Origin: Bacillus methanolicus
GTDB lineage: Bacteria > Bacillota > Bacilli > Bacillales > Cytobacillaceae
NCBI RefSeq assembly: GCF_028888695.1
Contig: NZ_PNFF01000001.1
Span: forward strand, 877,501-941,500
DNA length: 64,000 nt
Direction of reading: 5' to 3'
Within the stretch, counting starts at the first letter, position 1. Each line of letters starts with the position of its first letter. Made by a program: the position numbers and the translations under genes. Of the stretch, positions 6,606 through 14,160 are shown one piece after another. The notes below the pieces were generated by a model. The model had not been told where the DNA came from, searched no databases, and was given only the letters and a program-made list of their open reading frames with translations.

Positions 6606-9224
6606 ATGATGTTGATGGAAATAAATACAAAAAATAATAATGTTTATATCATGAGCTTGGAGGCTGCAGATATTTATTCTCATATGACAAGAGGGAGCTA
6701 CATTAAACGTGATTATGTTGGAATGATTCCTTATTCTTTAGAATTGATCAAATTGAAAAAAGAAGGATTAAGGATAATCAACAGCAAGAAACATCCTAAG
6801 AAAGATATTAGCAATGATATTATCAACGTGAAGTTTAAACAAAAATTAAAATCAGCAGACCAATTAATTAAAGAGTATACCCAAAAAATTGAAGAGTCTA
6901 CTGATGAAGATTATAAAAATAAATTAAATAACTATATAGAGTATATAAAAGCTGAATCGGAAGAGAATAGTGAAAATTGGATTGAAGTTAGCAATACAGA
7001 ATTAAGAAAACGGTTATATACAGAAGGTTTTACAATTACTAATGCTGACGGATCAAAAGTAAAGTATGTAGTTTACAAGCGTTCTAGTGCAAAAAGTCGC
7101 ACAGGTCAATGCTTGTTTATTAAAGAGGAACTTTATGACACTATGATTAATTGGAGTAGAATGAATCTTCCGTTAAAAGAAAATGACGAAATTGATTTAG
7201 CCGGATTGTTAGCTTATGAGTCATTAGTTACTTCATCGATCGAAGATATTATCAAAATTGAACCAGAATCAATATTGATTGTTGATGATGTTAAATCTTC
7301 TTTTAATGAAGTATGTAATGTAGTTTCAACAGGTGAAGATGGTTATTTGGATAGTATTAAAAAAGAGGTTGAGATTACCAATGAACTCTTTGATGGGGAA
7401 GCATTATTGGATAGTTGCTTATTTAAAGAAGGGCAATCTATGATGTTGTTAAGAAATCACATGTTTAAGGCTGCTGCATTTGCTACCAATCTTCAAATGT
7501 TCTTCAAAGAATATGCTAAGGATAATGGTATTGATTATGAAAACTGGTATCTAAATAATATGTTTGGTGAATCAATGAAAGTAACTGATATTAAGATGAT
7601 TATTAATCCTTCTTGCCTCAAAGCGTTTAAATTTAGTCATATAATCGGTGAAAATAAAGATATGTGGGCTTGGTGGAAGAAGGTAGTTAAAGAAGATGGT
7701 TCTCTTTTTGGGATCTGTAAGCATGAGAAGCCGACTAAACGTGGATTTTTGAATGATAAACCACTTCAACAAACAAGTTATCAGATGCTAAATTCATTGC
7801 CTGCTAATGAAGAAGATATTAAAAAACTGAGTAAATTTGAACGTAATTACATAATGCAGTTGAAAAATGATGATGAAACATTTATCAAATACATAGAAAA
7901 AGAAGCTAATACCGTTAATGCAAATAAAATGTTTGTTGATTTGTATAGAAAAAATAAGGATATAGTTAGAACAAAAGTATTTAGAGAGTTTAGATCAAAA
8001 ACAATTAGTGATTATGTAAGATATGTCAAACGTGGTAAGGTTAGATTGATTGGTGATTATGCAGTGATGTTCGGCAATCCATTGGAATATTTGTATCATG
8101 CAGTTGGTGAGAAAATTACAGAACCTTTAGCACTTAAAGAAAATGAAATATATACAACAATGTTTGATTTTGGTAAGGAATTGGTGGCATTTAGAAATCC
8201 ACATACGTCACAATCGAATGTTTTAATCGTAAAGAATACATACAATAAACAAATTGAAAAATACTTTAAATTAACACCTAATATTGTAGCAGTTAATACG
8301 ATTAAATTCAATCTGCCAAATATTTTGAGTGGTTCAGATTTTGATTCGGATACGGTAGTTTTGTTTGATAATGAGGATTTACTCGAATTGGCTAAGAAAT
8401 GTTTTGGACATTATAAGGTTTGTGTAAATGAGGTTAAAAGTAAACCAAAAAATTATAAATTAAATGTCCACGATATGTTTGAAATTGACAATCAATTATC
8501 TGATTCTCAAAGATTCATTGGTGAAGTAGTTAATGTTGGACAGTTAGCATTATCATTGTATTGGGATAAGTTTCATAATGGAATGAAGCCAAATGATAAA
8601 AAAATGAAAGAATTGTTAAAGAAAGTAGATGTAATGACTATTCTTTCTGGTATTTGTATTGATCTTGCGAAAAAATTCTATGATATTGACATTGCAAAAG
8701 AAATTAAACACGTTAGATGTCAATTGGATTTAAAAGAAGATGATGATATTGCAATGAAACCTAACTTCTGGAGATTTGTGACAGATAAGAAAAATAAGAA
8801 AAGTAATAAGAATAAGAAAAAATATACACATTATGATTGCCCGATGGATTACCTATACGATGTGATGAGTTTTGAGAGAATGAAAGAAAAAGATCCAATT
8901 AATTTTTCTGATTTACTCATCGAAAAGAATAAAGAAAAATCTAACCGTAAGCAACGACAAAAGATTAAAGCATTGGTTGAAGAAATGTATTCTGATATTG
9001 CTAGAATAAAGTCAAATGGTGGTGAAAAGAATGAAGTAAGCAATAAAGTGGAAGATATTACTAATATTTATCTAGCAAAGATCGGTAAATTAAAAGTTAA
9101 ACCAGAGACAATGTACAATACACTGAGAGAAATTGATGATGAAAGTAGTATCGCAATTAAACTATTAAATGTTATGCATAGGACTCAACATGATGTATTT
9201 ATGAATGCTTTCATAGAGAAATAA
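6606..9224 (+). CDS. YonO-like single-subunit RNA polymerase (double-psi beta-barrel type)
   Basis: An 872-residue protein resembling the SP-beta YonO / QDE-1 class of one-chain RNA polymerases. These share two double-psi beta-barrels with the beta and beta' subunits of cellular polymerase and use a D-x-D-x-D metal site. Residues 578-582 read DFDSD in the context NILSGSDFDSDTVVLFD, parallel to NADFDGD of beta'. About 48 residues earlier, FRNPHTSQSNVLI (R530) parallels the NRxPTLHR segment of beta'. Further upstream, GDYAVMFGNPLEYLYHA is another conserved-looking patch. The glycine usual before the last Asp is Ser here. The predicted role is transcription of phage genes by a phage-specific polymerase. 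Starts at 6606, 6609 and 6615 are all possible, since AAGGGAG ends at 6604. Confidence 0.72.
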   Translation: MMLMEINTKNNNVYIMSLEAADIYSHMTRGSYIKRDYVGMIPYSLELIKLKKEGLRIINSKKHPKKDISNDIINVKFKQKLKSADQLIKEYTQKIEESTDEDYKNKLNNYIEYIKAESEENSENWIEVSNTELRKRLYTEGFTITNADGSKVKYVVYKRSSAKSRTGQCLFIKEELYDTMINWSRMNLPLKENDEIDLAGLLAYESLVTSSIEDIIKIEPESILIVDDVKSSFNEVCNVVSTGEDGYLDSIKKEVEITNELFDGEALLDSCLFKEGQSMMLLRNHMFKAAAFATNLQMFFKEYAKDNGIDYENWYLNNMFGESMKVTDIKMIINPSCLKAFKFSHIIGENKDMWAWWKKVVKEDGSLFGICKHEKPTKRGFLNDKPLQQTSYQMLNSLPANEEDIKKLSKFERNYIMQLKNDDETFIKYIEKEANTVNANKMFVDLYRKNKDIVRTKVFREFRSKTISDYVRYVKRGKVRLIGDYAVMFGNPLEYLYHAVGEKITEPLALKENEIYTTMFDFGKELVAFRNPHTSQSNVLIVKNTYNKQIEKYFKLTPNIVAVNTIKFNLPNILSGSDFDSDTVVLFDNEDLLELAKKCFGHYKVCVNEVKSKPKNYKLNVHDMFEIDNQLSDSQRFIGEVVNVGQLALSLYWDKFHNGMKPNDKKMKELLKKVDVMTILSGICIDLAKKFYDIDIAKEIKHVRCQLDLKEDDDIAMKPNFWRFVTDKKNKKSNKNKKKYTHYDCPMDYLYDVMSFERMKEKDPINFSDLLIEKNKEKSNRKQRQKIKALVEEMYSDIARIKSNGGEKNEVSNKVEDITNIYLAKIGKLKVKPETMYNTLREIDDESSIAIKLLNVMHRTQHDVFMNAFIEK

Positions 9225-9243
9225 AAAAGTCACGATAAATTTT

Positions 9244-9298
9244 TAATAGAGTCGCTAAAATCCTTATTTTTCAAGGGGTTTGGCGACTTTTTCTATTA
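9244..9298 (+). terminator. Terminator after RNA-polymerase-like gene
   Basis: GTCGCTAAAATCCTT (from 9251) pairs with AAGGGGTTTGGCGAC (to 9287) with wobbles, followed by TTTTT. The stem starts 27 bases after the stop codon. Outer AATAGA/TCTATT bases extend it. Confidence 0.7.
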
Positions 9299-9300
9299 AT

Positions 9301-9412
9301 CTAAAGTTCTGCTAATGGTAGAGAGCAGAGACTGTAATGCGAAGACTAGTCATTGTGTCGCAGCGCTGAACACGGAAGGTGAAGTAGGTGACTTTCTCTG
9401 CTTGTTTTTATT
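9301..9412 (+). ncRNA. Candidate structured phage RNA
   Basis: No reading frame is evident. AGCAGAGA (9324-9331) pairs with TCTCTGCT (9395-9402), closing a 63-nt region that contains further short stems (for example GCGA/TCGC). A T-rich run follows directly, like an intrinsic terminator. This is compatible with a small independent RNA or a leader of downstream genes. It matches no riboswitch I recognise. Confidence 0.4.
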
Positions 9413-9493
9413 TTTTTAAAAAATAAATATAATATCCCATTTATATCATACCATACCAAACAGAAAAATCAAGCATAAATTAAAAATTTTTTC

Positions 9494-9603
9494 CTAAAGT
9501 TGCAACGGTCGTCTAAATTGATTTTAACAATGCTTCTCCCTCATTGTTTTTATTGATTTGGGCGACTGTTGGAGCTTTAGAATGCCATGTCGGGAGACAC
9601 GCA
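9494..9603. other. Long imperfect hairpin (about 39 bp) plus small hairpin
   Basis: Bases 9494-9580 fold into one long hairpin. CTAAAGTTGCAACGG pairs with the CTGTTGGAGCTTTAG side, and the tip is ACAATG/CATTGT around a 9-base loop. A second hairpin follows at 9582-9603, ATGC-CA-TGTC-GGGA-GACA-C-GCAT. The region has no gene and lies just before a small ORF. Confidence 0.6.
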
Positions 9604-9638
9604 TCCATTAAAAAATCATAAGGGAGATGAAGTTTAAT

Positions 9639-9809
9639 GTGAGCAAAGAACAATTAATACATAAGAATTGTGAACATAAGGGAAATGTAGAACGGCAGGA
9701 AAATGTGGAGATTGTAAAAAATCAAAGAAAGCCTAGATTGAAATACATAGTTGATCAATACGGTGTGGTTTTAAGCGTCAAGAAAGTTTTTTAATACATA
9801 ACTTTTAGT
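9639..9809 (+). CDS. Small hypothetical phage protein (GTG start)
   Basis: A 56-residue ORF beginning VSKEQLIHKNCEHKGNVERQ. GGGAG at 9622-9626 suits GTG 9639; the in-frame ATG at 9627 is too close to that site. A weak terminator-like hairpin follows (CACTC-AGTAT-GGGTG plus T-run, about 9812-9832). Function unknown. Confidence 0.45.
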
Positions 9810-9866
9810 CACTCAGTATGGGTGTCTTTTTTATTTTCATGACAATATTTAGGGGGAAGTTAAAAA

Positions 9867-10439
9867 ATGGGAGAAGTTTTGAATTTTGAAGAATTAAAAG
9901 AGAAAGGTGAAATGACACCAATTCCGGGATTTAGCCCAGAAAAATATCTTTGTCATTGTCCAAGTGGAAATGTCTACAGTTTAGTTTCAAATCGCTGGTT
10001 GCTTCAGGATGCTAAGGGGACTGGTGACGATAATCAGTATCTCATGACCACTTTAAGAGGACTAGATGGAAAAGACCATCATGTTTATTTGCATCAAGTT
10101 GTATTTTCAAGTGCATCAGGTATGACATTAAAACAATTAAAGAAAACTTATGGATCATTGTTGGAAATAGACCATATAGATGGTAATCCTCGAAATAATA
10201 GTATTGAAAACTTACGATTAACAACAGGAAAAGGAAATAAGGGTAGAATTAACCGTAAAGGTAAAAAGAATCGATTAACATTGGAAAATGCCATTAAGGT
10301 TCGTGAAGAATTTAAAAATTGGACTAAAGGGAAATTGGAGTTTTATGCTGAAAAAGCTAAAGAATATGGAGTTTGTAAAAGAGTTATCCAGAATGCTATT
10401 TTAGGTGTTTCGTATAGGGTTGAAGGAAATAATACATAA
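9867..10439 (+). CDS. HNH homing endonuclease (NUMOD4-HNH_3 type)
   Basis: A 190-residue free-standing homing nuclease. The N-terminal part (PGFSPEKYLCHCPSGNVYSL) fits a NUMOD4 DNA-binding segment. The HNH core reads EIDHIDGNPRNNSIENLRL near residue 92, with the expected His-Asp-His and Asn residues. The C-terminus (ITLEN-like, then KAKEYGVCKRVIQNAI) fits an IENR/helix-turn-helix segment. AGGGGGAAG precedes the ATG. Such genes spread by cutting unoccupied alleles; no intron is evident. Confidence 0.85.
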   Translation: MGEVLNFEELKEKGEMTPIPGFSPEKYLCHCPSGNVYSLVSNRWLLQDAKGTGDDNQYLMTTLRGLDGKDHHVYLHQVVFSSASGMTLKQLKKTYGSLLEIDHIDGNPRNNSIENLRLTTGKGNKGRINRKGKKNRLTLENAIKVREEFKNWTKGKLEFYAEKAKEYGVCKRVIQNAILGVSYRVEGNNT

Positions 10440-10451
10440 TTTTACATACTG

Positions 10452-10479
10452 CCTCATTAGTATTAAACTACTAATGAGG
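10452..10479 (+). promoter_or_regulatory. Perfect hairpin burying a ribosome binding site
   Basis: CCTCATTAGTA (10452-10462) and TACTAATGAGG (10469-10479) form a perfect 11-bp stem with a 6-base loop. The Shine-Dalgarno GAGGTGAT of the next gene overlaps the 3' arm. It can act as a translational lock, or as a weak terminator of the HNH gene, since T-rich sequence follows. Confidence 0.55.
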
Positions 10480-10488
10480 TGATTTTGT

Positions 10489-11115
10489 TTGGAAGATAAA
10501 TTAATACTTAGAACAAACGAATTAGATAACGCTATAGATTATTTAGAAAAAGCAGCATATTACTTTAATAACAGAAATGATAGTCATTGGTTTAAATGGT
10601 TAATGATTTCTTTGCATGGCGCATTATATGGTTTTGGTGTTTGTGCAATTAAAGGGACAAATCCTAGTTTGAGAGTATTGGATGAACTCAGTAAAAAGCA
10701 GATTAGAGAAACTTTACCTTTATTAAGTGAAAGGTATTTAGGATTTGATCAAGCGATATCAAAAGATCATCAGGAAATATTAGCCGATGAACATATGCTT
10801 ATAGTATTAAAAACACTGGCTGAAAATAATCTTAATAAAATTTGGGATGTTTTAGATAAGTGTGAAGACCCAGACTATATGTTGCAAAACACAGAAAGTA
10901 AAGTACTAAAGAGAACACCTAAGCAGATTAAAGCTATAGAAAAATTGATTAACTACAGAAATGATTTTGCTCATTTTAAACCAAGAGCACTTTCCGTAAT
11001 TACTTCAAGTGAAGAATGGATTATTGAAGAAGTTATTACAGTTATTAAGTTTCTTGCACTTGAATCTGGAAATATTTTTTATTTTGAAGAGCATTCCTGT
11101 AATGAAGAAATTTGA
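10489..11115 (+). CDS. HEPN-like protein, C-terminus replaced by an IS110 insertion
   Basis: A 208-residue helical protein with a TTG start after GAGGTGAT. Residues 157-162 read RNDFAH, the R-x4-H signature of HEPN RNases, which often act in toxin or antiphage systems. The last residues (about HSCNEEI) come from the IS110 element, whose boundary is at about 11089. Joining 11088 to the DNA after the element gives an in-frame tail ending IKDKVKKLLEQF, so the native gene was about 7 codons longer. The hairpin at 10452 overlaps its ribosome binding site, suggesting tight control. Family call is moderate; function is inference. Confidence 0.6.
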   Translation: MEDKLILRTNELDNAIDYLEKAAYYFNNRNDSHWFKWLMISLHGALYGFGVCAIKGTNPSLRVLDELSKKQIRETLPLLSERYLGFDQAISKDHQEILADEHMLIVLKTLAENNLNKIWDVLDKCEDPDYMLQNTESKVLKRTPKQIKAIEKLINYRNDFAHFKPRALSVITSSEEWIIEEVITVIKFLALESGNIFYFEEHSCNEEI

Positions 11116-11203
11116 GGTTTGAAACAAAAAGAGCCCTCTTGGTATAGTACAGGGTGTCAATACATTGACCCCGAATTAATAAGTTGCCAAGGAGGACTCA
11201 ATA

Positions 11204-12484
11204 ATGAATTATACTCAAAATCGAAAAATCTCGCAAATCACACCATCAACATTAATAATCGGCATTGATATTGCCAAAGACAAACACGTGGCACGGGCAC
11301 AAGACGATCGAGGAATTGAATTTGGAAAACGCTTGATCTTTGAAAATCGCATACATGGTTTCCAAATGCTTTTAGATTGGGTGAATCGACACCAAAAAGA
11401 AAATGATAAGAACCATGTGATTTTTGGGGTTGAACCAACCGGGCCCTACTGGTTAAATCTCGCTTATTTCCTTACCGCAAAGGGCTATGACTTTGTGCTA
11501 GTCAATCCGATGCATGTAAAGAAAAGCAAAGAGCTTGATGACAACTCTCCAACAAAAAACGATACAAAAGACGCCAGAGTGATTGCACAGCTGATTAAAG
11601 ACGGCCGATACTCCGTACCAAATCTCTTAGACGGCATTTACGCGGAACTAAGAGAAGGCGTCAAAATAAGAGATCAGCTCACTCAACAGCTTGCCATCAC
11701 AGAAGGACGTATTCAAAATTTGATTCAACGTTATTTTCCGGAGTTTTTCGATGTTTTCGGGGATTGGGAAGGAAAAGCAGCTCTTTGCACGCTAAAACTG
11801 TTTCCATTTCCTTCTCAAATTAAAGAAATGACACCTGAAGAGATTCTCTCAAAGTGGAAGCCATTTGTACAACGAGGAGTTGGAATGAAGCGAGCAACGA
11901 AACTAGTGGAAACGGCCAAAAAGAGCATTGGAATTCAAATCGGGATTCAGTTTGCCAAACGTGAAATGGAATATCTGATTGACCAATATGAGCTTTATCA
12001 AACGCAGTTGGAAGAGTTGGATCAGGAGCTAGAAGCTCTTGTAGAAACGATCCCAGGTGCTAAGCAAATGATGAATATTTCTGGGTTAGGTGTTACAACA
12101 GTCGCTCTATTCTTCGCTGAAGTGGGTGATCTCACAAAGTACAGTCACCCTCAGCAATTAGTTAATCTGGCAGGCCTTTCATTACGTGAGCATAGTTCTG
12201 GAAAATTTAAAGGACAAACCAGAATAACGAAACGGGGACGAAGCAGGCTGCGTAAAGCTCTGTACCTAGCGATTCGGCCACTCGTTGCCCATAATCCAAC
12301 TTTTAAAGCTTTACATCAATACTATACAAAACGATCTGAAAGGCCTTTAAAAAAGCAACAGTCTCTCATCGCTTTGTGTTGTAAGCTATTACGTGTCTTA
12401 TTTGTCATTGGTCAAAAACAGTGTGAATTTGATGGTTCAAAATTATTGCAAGGCTTGCCTCAAATTACATTACAAGTTGCTTAA
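11204..12484 (+). CDS. IS110-family transposase (DEDD recombinase), copy 1
   Basis: A 426-residue recombinase. The N-terminal RuvC-like DEDD domain starts IIGIDIAKDKHVARA with the first Asp, and continues with FGVEPTGPYW and KNDTKDARVIAQ. The C-terminal transposase_20 domain contains IPGAKQMMNISGLG and the NLAGLSLREHSSGKFKG segment with the conserved Ser. GCCAAGGAGGACTC precedes the ATG. The protein is identical to the copy at 34008, so transposition was recent. IS110 recombinases are guided by an RNA from the noncoding end of the element. Confidence 0.95.
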   Translation: MNYTQNRKISQITPSTLIIGIDIAKDKHVARAQDDRGIEFGKRLIFENRIHGFQMLLDWVNRHQKENDKNHVIFGVEPTGPYWLNLAYFLTAKGYDFVLVNPMHVKKSKELDDNSPTKNDTKDARVIAQLIKDGRYSVPNLLDGIYAELREGVKIRDQLTQQLAITEGRIQNLIQRYFPEFFDVFGDWEGKAALCTLKLFPFPSQIKEMTPEEILSKWKPFVQRGVGMKRATKLVETAKKSIGIQIGIQFAKREMEYLIDQYELYQTQLEELDQELEALVETIPGAKQMMNISGLGVTTVALFFAEVGDLTKYSHPQQLVNLAGLSLREHSSGKFKGQTRITKRGRSRLRKALYLAIRPLVAHNPTFKALHQYYTKRSERPLKKQQSLIALCCKLLRVLFVIGQKQCEFDGSKLLQGLPQITLQVA

Positions 12485-12539
12485 ACCGATTTATTAACCA
12501 ATTTGTTAATCAAATTACTATCGAATACTTCAAGTATTT

Positions 12540-12780
12540 CTAAAGACAAACACCAATAGTGCCGAGTCGGAGTTTATTTTTACCATACGGGCTTATGACC
12601 CAGCTGAGGAGCTTATCCGACCTCCACCTCATGGATACGCAGGACGAAGGAATGTATGGATCCCAATCCGGTGATACATGGGAGGGTTAGCGACCGTGAG
12701 ATGAGTGGAGATTTTGCGCACGGTCATAACTGTTATTACCAAACAATACCAGTTTGGTTGGTAGAATGGCCCCCCATCTG
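12540..12780 (+). ncRNA. Candidate IS110 bridge RNA region, copy 1
   Basis: The conserved noncoding 3' part of the element has many complementary segments: GACCGTG/CACGGTC; ATGTAT/ATACAT with GGAT/ATCC inside; CTCCACCTCAT with ATGAGTGGAG; and TACCAAAC/GTTTGGTTGGTA. It is identical in the second copy. IS110 elements are known to encode a bridge RNA; the strand and exact ends are not determined here. Confidence 0.5.
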
Positions 12781-12899
12781 TAAGAAATTTAAATAAATTC
12801 AATTTATAACCATGATTTTCGGTGGATCAACTATTAGGTGTTAATGAAATTTAGAGAAAACGTGAGTATTCGGGAGAATTTTAAAGTATATAGAGGGAG

Positions 12900-12941
12900 G
12901 ATATTAAAGATAAAGTTAAGAAACTTCTTGAACAGTTTTGA
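12900..12941 (+). pseudogene. 3' remnant of the interrupted HEPN-like gene
   Basis: Thirteen codons plus a stop (DIKDKVKKLLEQF) continue the frame of 10489-11088 once the IS110 copy is removed. They have no start or ribosome binding site of their own. From here to 13052 there is nothing else I can support. Confidence 0.6.
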
Positions 12942-13068
12942 AATAAATTGGATTACAAAACTACTATAGGGGCTTCTTGCATAAATATTTTAAATAAATA
13001 CAAGGTTCATCCTAACAAATAATCGAACAAATAAACTGGGAGATATCATCCAGAAGGAGTAATTTATA

Positions 13069-13209
13069 ATGAAAAAAATAAATAAACCAACCAAAGGATT
13101 AACAAAGGAAAAGAAGGAGATATTGAAAAAGTTTATAGGCAGTGCTTCTTTTCCAATTGACCTAAACAAAGTTAGGGAATGGTGGAAATATGGATATTGC
13201 AAAGACTGA
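13069..13209 (+). CDS. Small basic phage protein
   Basis: A 46-residue lysine-rich ORF ending VREWWKYGYCKD. AGAAGGAGT at 13051-13059 is well spaced for ATG 13069. It overlaps the next small ORF by 20 bases. Function unknown; it may belong with the toxin-antitoxin cluster. Confidence 0.45.
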   Translation: MKKINKPTKGLTKEKKEILKKFIGSASFPIDLNKVREWWKYGYCKD

Positions 13210-13357
13210 AATTAATGAAGATGAAAAAGTGTTGGATTTCATGGATAATATTAAAGCGATAATTAGAAAACATAAAAAACCTAGTAAATCTTACTTAAAA
13301 GAATTAGAAGAAAACGCAGAATTACTTTATAATGAACAAATTAAAACAATGGAGTAA
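13190..13357 (+). CDS. Orphan antitoxin-like ORF with duplicated C-terminus
   Basis: A 55-residue ORF whose last 25 residues (PSKSYLKELEENAELL, then YNEQIKTME) are identical, also at DNA level, to the end of the antitoxin at 13497. The shared 78 bp are 13280-13357 and 13587-13664. The N-terminal half differs. No strong ribosome binding site is seen, so it could be coupled to the upstream ORF or be a remnant of a duplication. If translated it would carry the probable toxin-binding tail. Confidence 0.45.
   Translation: MDIAKTEINEDEKVLDFMDNIKAIIRKHKKPSKSYLKELEENAELLYNEQIKTME
13280..13357 (+). repeat. 78-bp direct repeat, unit 1
   Basis: Identical to 13587-13664. It encodes the C-terminal 25 codons plus stop of the antitoxin. 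The spacing between units is 307 bp. The identity suggests a recent or gene-converted duplication. Confidence 0.9.
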
Positions 13358-13395
13358 AAAAGAAAGAAATTAGCAAATATTTTACTTTAAAATCT

Positions 13396-13421
13396 TCCAC
13401 AGTGGAGTTTTATGGTATAAT
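13396..13421 (+). promoter_or_regulatory. Toxin-antitoxin promoter with palindromic operator
   Basis: TATAAT at 13416-13421 is preceded by the perfect palindrome TCCAC-A-GTGGA (13396-13406), which occupies the -35 area. Antitoxin autorepression at such a site is common; the -35 itself is poor. Confidence 0.5.
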
Positions 13422-13496
13422 CAGGATAAAACTTGCGTATACTTATACCACTAATTTTTAGGTGGTGAGTATATGTGTGACAAGGAGGAGAAGGAA

Positions 13497-13664
13497 ATGG
13501 CAGTTCCTGTTAGTGATATCAAATCAAAATTAAATGAATTGAAAAAACGTGTAAAAAACAAAACAAACAACACAAATAGCAAACGTCCTAGTAAATCTTA
13601 CTTAAAAGAATTAGAAGAAAACGCAGAATTACTTTATAATGAACAAATTAAAACAATGGAGTAA
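13497..13664 (+). CDS. Antitoxin of a MazF/PemK-like pair
   Basis: A 55-residue, charged, helical protein (begins MAVPVSDIKSKLNELKKRV). I chose ATG 13497 because AAGGAGGAG lies 7 bases upstream; an in-frame ATG at 13473 lacks a site. The toxin starts 3 bases after its stop. The C-terminal 25 residues, duplicated upstream at 13280, should be the toxin-neutralising tail. No standard DNA-binding fold is recognisable in the short N-terminus. Confidence 0.7.
   Translation: MAVPVSDIKSKLNELKKRVKNKTNNTNSKRPSKSYLKELEENAELLYNEQIKTME
13587..13664 (+). repeat. 78-bp direct repeat, unit 2
   Basis: Second copy of 13280-13357, forming the 3' end of the intact antitoxin gene. Confidence 0.9.
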
Positions 13665-13667
13665 TTT

Positions 13668-14066
13668 ATGGCAGAGAAAAGTCTAATTCGTGGGGAAATT
13701 TACCGGATAATGTTTCCCTATACATTTGATAAAAATTACCCTAATGGGAAATTAAAATATACGTTAATTCTTCAAAGTGGTGATTATTTTAAAGAATATT
13801 CCACAACGGTAGTATTATTGATTACTTCAAACGAAGAAGCTAAAGGACTAAAACATGTTGTGGAAATTGAAAAAGGCACTACAGATCTTCCAGAAACTTC
13901 GTATATTGATTGTTCTCAACCCTATACTATAAAAAAGAATATATTTTTTGATAGAAGAGTTTTGTTTATGGGGACGTTGTCACCAGAAAAAATGGATGAG
14001 GTTGATGAAAAGTTGTATTTAGGTTTATGCATGGGAACTCAAAATGATTCAAACAGTTTTGATTAA
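13668..14066 (+). CDS. MazF/PemK-family toxin (endoribonuclease)
   Basis: A 132-residue protein with the MazF/PemK layout. RGEIYRIMFPY starts the barrel, KLKYTLILQSGDYF follows, then VVLLITSNEE, and GTLSPEKMDEVDEKL near the end matches the usual C-terminal helix. MazF-type toxins cut mRNA at short motifs and are neutralised by the antitoxin, here directly upstream. The length is typical. Within a prophage, the pair probably stabilises lysogeny or blocks other phages (inference). Confidence 0.8.
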   Translation: MAEKSLIRGEIYRIMFPYTFDKNYPNGKLKYTLILQSGDYFKEYSTTVVLLITSNEEAKGLKHVVEIEKGTTDLPETSYIDCSQPYTIKKNIFFDRRVLFMGTLSPEKMDEVDEKLYLGLCMGTQNDSNSFD

Positions 14067-14068
14067 TG

Positions 14069-14097
14069 AGTCGTCATAAAGACGGCTTTTATTTTTG
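14069..14097 (+). terminator. Terminator after toxin gene
   Basis: AGTCGTC-ATAAA-GACGGCT followed by TTTATTTTTG, starting just after the toxin stop codon. Confidence 0.65.
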
Positions 14098-14160
14098 TTT
14101 CTTTTTAGAGGAAAATCCTTCCTTTGTGTCGAAAGTAATAGGCAGAAAGGAGGGATGAAG

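Larger units (their letters stand above)
11089..12900 (+). mobile_element. IS110-family insertion sequence, copy 1
   Basis: This 1812-bp block is almost identical to 33893-35704 (I see two base differences, near 11450 and 11470). It holds one transposase gene and a roughly 400-bp noncoding 3' part. No terminal inverted repeats or target duplication are seen, as usual for IS110. Removing it restores a reading frame across the junction. Both targets read GAGG at the insertion point. Confidence 0.92.

Noticed and set aside
9301-9603. Group I or II intron associated with the HNH gene
   Set aside because: No split gene is seen around it and the catalytic core motifs of group I or group II introns are not recognisable.
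12990-13202. 70-codon minus-strand frame
   Set aside because: Opposite a small plus-strand ORF with a good ribosome binding site; no signal of its own.
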